12,374 nt of DNA from the NCBI GenBank assembly GCA_019236545.1, contig JAFAIV010000132.1, forward strand, positions 1-12,374, read 5' to 3'. The stretch comes from Actinomycetota bacterium (lineage in GTDB: Bacteria > Actinomycetota > Thermoleophilia > Gaiellales > Gaiellaceae). Below the pieces are notes generated by a model. It searched no databases and was not told the origin of the DNA. It saw nothing but the letters and a program-made list of their open reading frames with translations. Positions 7,694-12,374 of the stretch are shown here, piece after piece; position 1 is the first letter of the stretch; each line of letters begins with the position of its first letter. The translations under genes were made by a program, and so were the position numbers.

Positions 7694-8776
7694 CTAGCCG
7701 CCTTCCGGCGTCTGCTCGCCGAGCAGGCCCGAGGGGCGGAAGACGAGGATCAGGATCAGGATCGAGAAGACGATCGACTCGGTCCAGTCGCTCCCCGGCG
7801 AGTGCCAGGTCAGGCCCTCGTTGAACGCCTGGATGAAGCCGATCACGAGCGCGCCGAGGACGGCGCCGGGCAGGTTGCCGATGCCGCCGAGCACGGCCGC
7901 GGTGAACGCGATCAGGCCGAGCTTGTAGCCGGTGTCGTACCGGATCTCGTTGAAGTAGAGGGCGTAGAGCAGGCCGCCCGCGCCGGCGAGCGCCCCGGCG
8001 AGCGCGAACGTGAACGAGATCGTCCGGTTGACGTTGATCCCCATCATCGCCGCGGCCTCGCGGTCCTGGGCGGTCGCACGCATCGCCTTCCCCTGGCGCG
8101 TCCGCTGGACGAGCCAGACGAGCGCGAGCAGGACGGGGATCGTGATCAGGACGACGATCAGCTTCTCCCACGTGTAGGTGACGCCGCTGATCGAGAAGAC
8201 GTTGCCGTGCGGAAGGACGGACGGCGTCTGGACGTAGGACGGGTGCTTCCAGAGGATCGCGATGTCCTCGAGCACGAAGCTCATGCCGATCGCGGTGATC
8301 AGCGGGGCGAGGCGCGGCGCGTGGCGCAGCGGCCGGTAGGCGATGCGCTCGATCGTCGCGTTCAACAGGCCGCATCCGGCCATGGCGACGAGGAGCGAGA
8401 CGGCGACGGCGGCGACGACCGAGAAGGTCGAGTTGTGCGCGCCGAGGTTGAAGACCGAGATGATCATCGTCGCCGAGATCATCCCGCCCATCATGAAGAC
8501 GTCCCCGTGCGCGAAGTTGATCAGCTCGAGGATGCCGTAGACGAGCGTGTAGCCCAGGGCGACGAGCGCGTAGACCGCGCCGAGCGTGACCCCGATCAGG
8601 GCGATGTTCATGAAGTACGCGAAGCCCTCGACCTGCGCGTTCTTCGCGAGCCAGAAGAGCAGGAGCAGGACGAGGGCGCTCGCCATCGTCGGCGCGACGT
8701 ACGAGCCGAGCGAGCGGCGCCTCCGGCGACGCGCGGGAGCTTCGGTGTGGGCAGTTGCAGACATGGCCGCTGTCAC
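7694..8776 (-). CDS. livH: LivH, permease subunit of branched-chain amino acid ABC transporter
   Basis: A 360-residue membrane protein, the second half of the translocation channel. A cytoplasmic N-terminus with six consecutive Arg (16-21) precedes a first helix (ALVLLLLFWLA). The LivH hallmark GVTLGAVYALVALGYTLVYGILELINFAHGD follows. The EAA-type ATPase-docking loop is at about 233-251 (RATAQDREAAAMMGINVNR), and the end VFSILILILVFRPSGLLGE is typical. Length is greater than E. coli LivH (308), mainly because of the N-terminal extension. The start is either GTG at 8776 or ATG at 8764, four codons later; neither has a well-spaced Shine-Dalgarno. The GTG lies only 2 bases beyond a strong inverted repeat, which may limit translation. 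It follows the binding-protein gene by 55 bases and is 1 base from livM. Confidence 0.94.
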   Translation of the reverse strand: MTAAMSATAHTEAPARRRRRRSLGSYVAPTMASALVLLLLFWLAKNAQVEGFAYFMNIALIGVTLGAVYALVALGYTLVYGILELINFAHGDVFMMGGMISATMIISVFNLGAHNSTFSVVAAVAVSLLVAMAGCGLLNATIERIAYRPLRHAPRLAPLITAIGMSFVLEDIAILWKHPSYVQTPSVLPHGNVFSISGVTYTWEKLIVVLITIPVLLALVWLVQRTRQGKAMRATAQDREAAAMMGINVNRTISFTFALAGALAGAGGLLYALYFNEIRYDTGYKLGLIAFTAAVLGGIGNLPGAVLGALVIGFIQAFNEGLTWHSPGSDWTESIVFSILILILVFRPSGLLGEQTPEGG

Positions 8777-8778
8777 GG

Positions 8779-8805
8779 CTCGGGGGAGGCCTGGCCTCCC
8801 CCGAG
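8779..8805 (-). repeat. Perfect inverted repeat between livK-like gene and livH
   Basis: Arms CTCGGGGGAGGCC (8779-8791) and GGCCTCCCCCGAG (8793-8805) are exact reverse complements with one base between them. In RNA this would form about 11-12 pairs with a 3-5 base loop. No T-rich tract follows in either direction, so it is not a classical intrinsic terminator. Its place between a binding-protein gene and permease genes suggests a partial terminator or an mRNA-stabilising 3' end that raises binding-protein output relative to the membrane subunits. In the leftward transcript it ends 2 bases before the livH GTG and hides a GGAGG in its 5' arm. Confidence 0.85.
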
Positions 8806-8831
8806 CTCGTGGGTCCTTCGCGTGCGGGTCG

Positions 8832-10115
8832 CTACTTCACCAGGCTGGCCGGCGGAGTGAGCGTCTTCACCGGGTTCAGGTTCTTGCCCTGCTGCTTGTA
8901 CACGGTGATCGACGCGCCGCTCGTGTCGCCCTGGGCGTTGATCGTGAAGGAGCCGAGGATGCCCCCGCTCACGCTCATGCCGAACAGCGCCTTCGCGACG
9001 GCGGAGCGCTGCCCGCCGGACTTCGCGACGGCGTTCAGGAGGACGTCGGCCGCCTCGGCGCCGTACGCGGCGTACGGGTTCGCCTGCTCGCCGATCGACT
9101 TGCTGAACTGCGAGACGAAGACGGCGCCCTTGCCCGTCAGCGCCTTCGGCGGGAGGCCGGCGACGCTGATGTACGCGCCGTTGCCGACCGAGCCGTTCGC
9201 GTTCGGGTCGGAGAAGCCGTCCGGCATCTGCAGCTGGATGCTCGGATCGACCGACTTGATGTCCTGCATCAGCTTGGCGCCGTTGTTGCAGACGATGCCG
9301 CCCAGGAACACGACCTGCGCCCCGGACTTCTTGATCGCCTGGCCGAGCGCCTCGTAGCTCGACGCCTTCGCGTCCCAGCCCTGGTTGCCGACGACGTCCA
9401 GGCCGAGGGCCTTCGCCGCCTTCGTGTAGGTGAGGGCGACGCCGGCGCCGTACGTCTGCTTGTCGTTGAGCACGAACACCTTGGTCTTGCCGAGCGACTT
9501 GGTGAACATCGCGTCGGCAGCACCCTGGTACTGGTCGTTCGCGACCACGCGGGCGTAGTTGCGGACGCCGGTCGGGTAGTACTTGTTCGGCTCACCGGGC
9601 GTCGAGCCGGGGCCGGTGGTCGTCAGGCCCGGGTTCGTGTTCGCCGGGCTGACCATCGCCAGCGGGCCGGGGTTCGCGCGGTTCTCGATCGGCACCTCGA
9701 TCTTGGCGCAGCCGGAGTTGAACGTCCCGACGACGCCGATGACGGAGCGGTTGCTCGCGTACTGGTGCGCGTTCGCGGCGCACTTGCCCGGATCCCAACC
9801 GCCGGTCTGCGCGGTCGAGTCGTCACACGACTGGTAGGCGATGTGGTACTGGCCCGCCGTCCAGCTCCGGTCCTGCAGGTCCCAGATGATCGCGCGGTTG
9901 ATCTCGATCGTCTGGTGCCGGATCGCGCCCTGGAGCGGCAGGTCCGACGCGATGATGAAGTCGGGTTGCCCCGGCCCCTTGTAGACCACCGGCGTGCACG
10001 ACGACGACGGCAGAGGCGTGACGCCCTGTGCCGCGCTCCGTGCGCTGCCGGCCGTGACCGCCGCAGCCGTGGCGATCGCTGCAACCAGCAAGCCAACGAG
10101 TAGCTTCCTGCTCAA
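8832..10115 (-). CDS. LivK/BraC-like amino acid ABC transporter substrate-binding protein
   Basis: A 427-residue secreted solute-binding protein of the type I periplasmic-binding fold (Peripla_BP_6), which delivers ligand to LivHM. Residues 1-29 are a Sec signal peptide (basic MSRK, hydrophobic LLVGLLVAAIATAAAV, probable cleavage after SARSAA). No lipobox Cys is present, so how it stays near a single membrane is unclear. Family features: FIIASDLPLQG at 53-63, VIGVVGTFNSGCA at 125-137, LAMVSPANTNPGLT at 152-165 (binding-cleft Ser/Thr), the YAAYGAEAADVLLNAV helix, and an ITVYKQQGKNL ending. Five Cys are present (40, 97, 112, 136, 276), so disulfides are possible. It is longer than E. coli LivK because of inserts. 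The ligand cannot be told from sequence. The start is TTG at 10115 with a strong GGAGG 5 bases upstream and a sigma70-type promoter about 55 bases upstream. It is the first gene of the operon. Confidence 0.93.
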   Translation of the reverse strand: MSRKLLVGLLVAAIATAAAVTAGSARSAAQGVTPLPSSSCTPVVYKGPGQPDFIIASDLPLQGAIRHQTIEINRAIIWDLQDRSWTAGQYHIAYQSCDDSTAQTGGWDPGKCAANAHQYASNRSVIGVVGTFNSGCAKIEVPIENRANPGPLAMVSPANTNPGLTTTGPGSTPGEPNKYYPTGVRNYARVVANDQYQGAADAMFTKSLGKTKVFVLNDKQTYGAGVALTYTKAAKALGLDVVGNQGWDAKASSYEALGQAIKKSGAQVVFLGGIVCNNGAKLMQDIKSVDPSIQLQMPDGFSDPNANGSVGNGAYISVAGLPPKALTGKGAVFVSQFSKSIGEQANPYAAYGAEAADVLLNAVAKSGGQRSAVAKALFGMSVSGGILGSFTINAQGDTSGASITVYKQQGKNLNPVKTLTPPASLVK

Positions 10116-10120
10116 CGTTC

Positions 10121-10125
10121 CCTCC
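10121..10125 (-). promoter_or_regulatory. Strong Shine-Dalgarno of the livK-like gene
   Basis: Read leftward the sequence is GGAGG, five bases, then TTG. This site decides the TTG start at 10115: the next residues SRKLLVGLL begin a normal signal peptide, and no ATG or GTG in frame is better placed. It contrasts with livH, livM and polA, which have weak sites. Confidence 0.8.
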
Positions 10126-10167
10126 TAGATCGCATCCACCCGGTCCGGAACCCGGAGCCGATGCGGC

Positions 10168-10196
10168 AGTATCCCGCGCGCTCCTCCGCGTTTCAA
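10168..10196 (-). promoter_or_regulatory. Sigma70-type promoter of the liv operon
   Basis: On the minus strand, TTGAAA (10196-10191; 5 of 6 to TTGACA) and GATACT (10173-10168; 4 of 6 to TATAAT) are separated by exactly 17 bases. Transcription would start near 10161, giving a leader of about 45 bases before the TTG start. No other pair this good was found in the region, although the start has not been mapped. Confidence 0.65.
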
Positions 10197-10219
10197 GAGG
10201 GGTTCCTCTCGGCCCAAAC

Positions 10220-10240
10220 ACAGGAATCCTGTCCTGTCAA
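10220..10240. promoter_or_regulatory. Short palindrome and TTGACA upstream of liv promoter
   Basis: ACAGGAATCCTGT at 10220-10232 is a 6-bp inverted repeat around one base. On the minus strand a perfect TTGACA (10239-10234) lies just beside it, but no good -10 follows at the right distance. The site is about 24 bases upstream of the liv -35 and within the likely promoter region of the tRNA gene on the other strand. It could be an operator or activator site; this is inferred from symmetry and position alone. Confidence 0.35.
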
Positions 10241-10246
10241 GCGGCG

Positions 10247-10252
10247 TACCAT
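10247..10252 (+). promoter_or_regulatory. Possible -10 element of tRNA-Leu
   Basis: TACCAT fits TAnnnT and lies 8 bases before the first base of the tRNA, the expected place for a short-leader tRNA promoter. No recognisable -35 is found 16-18 bases upstream, so this is tentative. Confidence 0.3.
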
Positions 10253-10260
10253 GGCCCAAG

Positions 10261-10344
10261 GCCGAAGTGGCGGAACTGGCAGACGCGCCGGACTCAAAAT
10301 CCGGTTCCCTTCGGGGAGTGTGGGTTCGATCCCCACCTTCGGCA
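10261..10344 (+). tRNA. tRNA-Leu (anticodon CAA)
   Basis: A full class II cloverleaf folds by eye. The acceptor stem GCCGAAG (10261-10267) pairs with CTTCGGC (10337-10343), with discriminator A10344. The anticodon stem CCGGA/TCCGG encloses loop CTCAAAA, giving anticodon CAA at 10295-10297, which reads UUG. The long variable arm TCCC-TTCG-GGGA (10306-10317) has a UUCG tetraloop. The T stem GTGGG/CCCAC encloses loop TTCGATC. The D-region contains TGGC before AGAC. The 3' CCA is not encoded (next bases TCG), so it must be added by the CCA-adding enzyme. The gene stands between the divergent liv operon promoter and the stress-protein gene. Confidence 0.97.
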
Positions 10345-10347
10345 TCG

Positions 10348-10360
10348 GCGGGTTCCCCGC
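10348..10360 (+). terminator. Small hairpin just after tRNA-Leu
   Basis: GCGGG (10348-10352), loop TTC, CCCGC (10356-10360) begins 4 bases beyond the tRNA. It is a short GC hairpin without a T tract. It could aid termination or 3' processing, or be chance in GC-rich DNA. The rest of the gap to the next gene (10361-10430) shows nothing recognisable, and no clear promoter was seen. Confidence 0.3.
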
Positions 10361-10427
10361 AGGACGGGTGACGGCGATCCCGGATGCGGCCTCCGCTGTC
10401 TCGGGCGACGCTGAGGGCAGGCACCTG

Positions 10428-10434
10428 AGGAGGT
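10428..10434 (+). promoter_or_regulatory. Strong Shine-Dalgarno of the universal stress protein gene
   Basis: GAGGAGG ends four bases before the ATG at 10439. This is a near-ideal ribosome binding site that fixes the start codon and suggests high translation. Confidence 0.75.
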
Positions 10435-10438
10435 AACG

Positions 10439-10909
10439 ATGAACCCGATCCTGTTCGCGACCGACGGCTCGCCCTCGGCGGCCGCTGCCCAGACCGAGGC
10501 GTTCGAGCTCGCGAAGCTCATGGAGGCGCCGCTCGTCGTCGTCTCGGTCGTCCACCCCGTCCTGCCGACCGTCGGCTACTCGGCGTACGGCTACTCGAAC
10601 CTCGTCGCCGAGCTGGCGGACGCGGAGAAGCACCGCGTCGAGGACCTGCTCCGGCACGTCGGCGACGCGGCGAAGGAGCTCGGCATCGCCTGCACGACGG
10701 TCGCAGCATCCGGCCCGACGGTCGACGCGATCGTCGCCGTCGCCGAGGAGCGGCACGCACGGATGCTCGTCGTCGGCTCGCACGGCTGGGGCCTCGGCGG
10801 GCGCTTCGTCCACGGCAGCGTGTCCACCGCGCTGCTGCACGCTGCGCCCTGCCCGGTGCTCGTCGTGCGCTCCCCGGAGCACGCGGGCGAGAAGGCCAAC
10901 GCGGCCTGA
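10439..10909 (+). CDS. Universal stress protein, single-domain UspA family
   Basis: A 156-residue cytoplasmic protein of the ATP-binding Usp class. It begins with the family strand ILFATDGS (Asp9 of the nucleotide site). It ends with the motif G-2x-G-9x-G-S: GSHG at 113-116 and GS at 126-127, followed by VSTALLHAAPCPVLVV. The intact glycine motif predicts ATP/AMP binding like MJ0577 and mycobacterial Usps, and unlike the non-binding UspA type. Such proteins act in stress or energy-limitation responses, but the partner here is unknown. It lies 94 bases after the tRNA and 43 bases before the phosphofructokinase gene on the same strand, which suggests a shared transcript and a link to energy state. 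There is nothing odd in its length (Usp about 140-160). Confidence 0.94.
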   Translation: MNPILFATDGSPSAAAAQTEAFELAKLMEAPLVVVSVVHPVLPTVGYSAYGYSNLVAELADAEKHRVEDLLRHVGDAAKELGIACTTVAASGPTVDAIVAVAEERHARMLVVGSHGWGLGGRFVHGSVSTALLHAAPCPVLVVRSPEHAGEKANAA

Positions 10910-10934
10910 CCGGTTCTCCGGATAGACACCGATC

Positions 10935-10948
10935 GTCCCCGGCGGGAC
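10935..10948 (+). repeat. Hairpin over the phosphofructokinase ribosome site
   Basis: GTCCC (10935-10939), loop CGGC, GGGAC (10944-10948) forms a 5-bp stem ending four bases before the ATG at 10953. The only Shine-Dalgarno-like bases (GGGA) sit in the 3' arm, so folding would hide them. A chance GC hairpin is a real alternative. Confidence 0.35.
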
Positions 10949-10952
10949 CGGT

Positions 10953-12014
<1,062 letters not shown>

Positions 12015-12023
12015 TAGCGGCGA

Positions 12024-12374
12024 GTGACCCTCGCGCACGCGCACGCCGCGTTCTCGCAGGCGTGGCCGGCGTTCGCGCTCGTCGCCGGGCTGCTGCTCGT
12101 CGGGGCGGCGGCCGCGCGGGAGGGTGTGTTCGAGGCGGCGGGGGCCTTCGTCGCTCGCGCCCCCGGCGGCGCCCTCGCGCTCCTGCTCGGCCTGCTGGCC
12201 TTCGAGGCCTGCGTCACGGCCGTCCTGAACCTCGACACGGCTGTCGTCTTCATGACGCCGGTGCTCCTCCATGCGGCGCGCCGCCGCGGCGTCCCGGAGA
12301 CGCCGTTCCTCTACGGCGCGGTCTTCATGGCGAACGCCGCCTCGCTGCTGCTGCCGGGATCGAATCTGACGAAC
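12024..12374 (+). CDS. ArsB/NhaD-family membrane transporter, N-terminal part
   Basis: The first 117 residues of a polytopic membrane protein that continues past the right edge. Hydrophobic segments lie at about 16-31, 48-68, 71-84 and 97-111. VTAVLNLDTAVVFMTPVLLHAARRRG (64-89) matches the ion-transporter superfamily pattern in ArsB (N-D-x-A...TP). ASLLLPGSNLTN (106-117) matches the ArsB SLP-x-x-SNLVN re-entrant segment. The family includes arsenite, citrate, Na+/H+ and other anion carriers, so the substrate cannot be named; no ars genes are in view. The start is GTG at 12024, 9 bases after the phosphofructokinase stop; its Shine-Dalgarno is weak and translational coupling is likely. The right end is missing because of the window edge, not a mutation. 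Confidence 0.78.
   Translation, partial: MTLAHAHAAFSQAWPAFALVAGLLLVGAAAAREGVFEAAGAFVARAPGGALALLLGLLAFEACVTAVLNLDTAVVFMTPVLLHAARRRGVPETPFLYGAVFMANAASLLLPGSNLTN

Noticed and set aside
8779..8805. Intrinsic terminator of the binding-protein gene
   Set aside because: The stem is strong but no T-rich run follows on either strand, so it is described as an inverted repeat with a possible attenuating role.
8777..8831. Riboswitch between the binding protein and livH
   Set aside because: The spacer is only 55 bases and consists mostly of one hairpin; there is no room for a ligand-binding domain and no known class is recognised.
6319..10103. Long plus-strand frames opposite livM, livH and the binding protein
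   Set aside because: They are rich in Arg, Asp, Glu and Val with no domain signal. The opposite strand has a complete, coupled transporter operon.
10161..10436. Plus-strand 91-codon frame over the tRNA
   Set aside because: It includes the entire tRNA-Leu and has no ribosome site or recognisable protein pattern.

Overview
This is a stretch of very GC-rich chromosomal DNA with GTG and TTG starts, tightly overlapping genes and long spurious antisense reading frames. The gene families suggest a Gram-positive actinobacterium, possibly of the Thermoleophilia (Gaiella/Solirubrobacter-like). That placement is an inference from composition and family resemblance, not from a database comparison. I see no mobile element, CRISPR array, phage gene or sign of recent transfer. 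The window looks like ordinary core genome with a few genes that deserve a second look.

Left part (1-4758). Reading leftward are a membrane-anchored dihaem cytochrome c (2453-3214) and, 21 bases after it, DNA polymerase I (polA, start at 2431, cut by the left edge). PolA keeps its 5' nuclease and polymerase motifs, but its middle domain is shortened and lacks the proofreading exonuclease motif. Diverging from the cytochrome gene across a 65-base gap, and reading rightward, is a LarA-like (DUF2088) protein. It has the lactate-racemase fold signature but not the residues that hold the nickel-pincer cofactor.

Central part (4755-10115, all leftward). This is a complete branched-chain (or related) amino acid ABC transporter operon in the order livK-like binding protein, livH, livM, livG, livF. 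The distal genes are translationally coupled: livH-livM are 1 base apart, livM-livG overlap as ATGA, and livG-livF overlap as GTGA. A sigma70-type promoter (TTGAAA, 17 bases, GATACT) and a strong Shine-Dalgarno precede livK. A perfect 13-bp inverted repeat separates livK from livH and probably lowers expression of the membrane and ATPase genes relative to the binding protein. The operon ends head-on against the LarA-like gene, and the two stop codons share one CTAG.

Right part (10261-12374, all rightward). This holds a tRNA-Leu(CAA), a single-domain universal stress protein with an intact ATP-binding motif, a phosphofructokinase with pyrophosphate-type residues (GGED and PKTIDND), and the start of an ArsB/NhaD-type membrane transporter that runs off the right edge. 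The stress protein, phosphofructokinase and transporter are close enough (43 and 9 bases) to be one transcript.

Taken together: amino acid uptake, glycolysis/gluconeogenesis using pyrophosphate, respiration (cytochrome c) and DNA repair/replication. No undescribed multi-gene system is evident. The most unusual single gene is the LarA-like protein.
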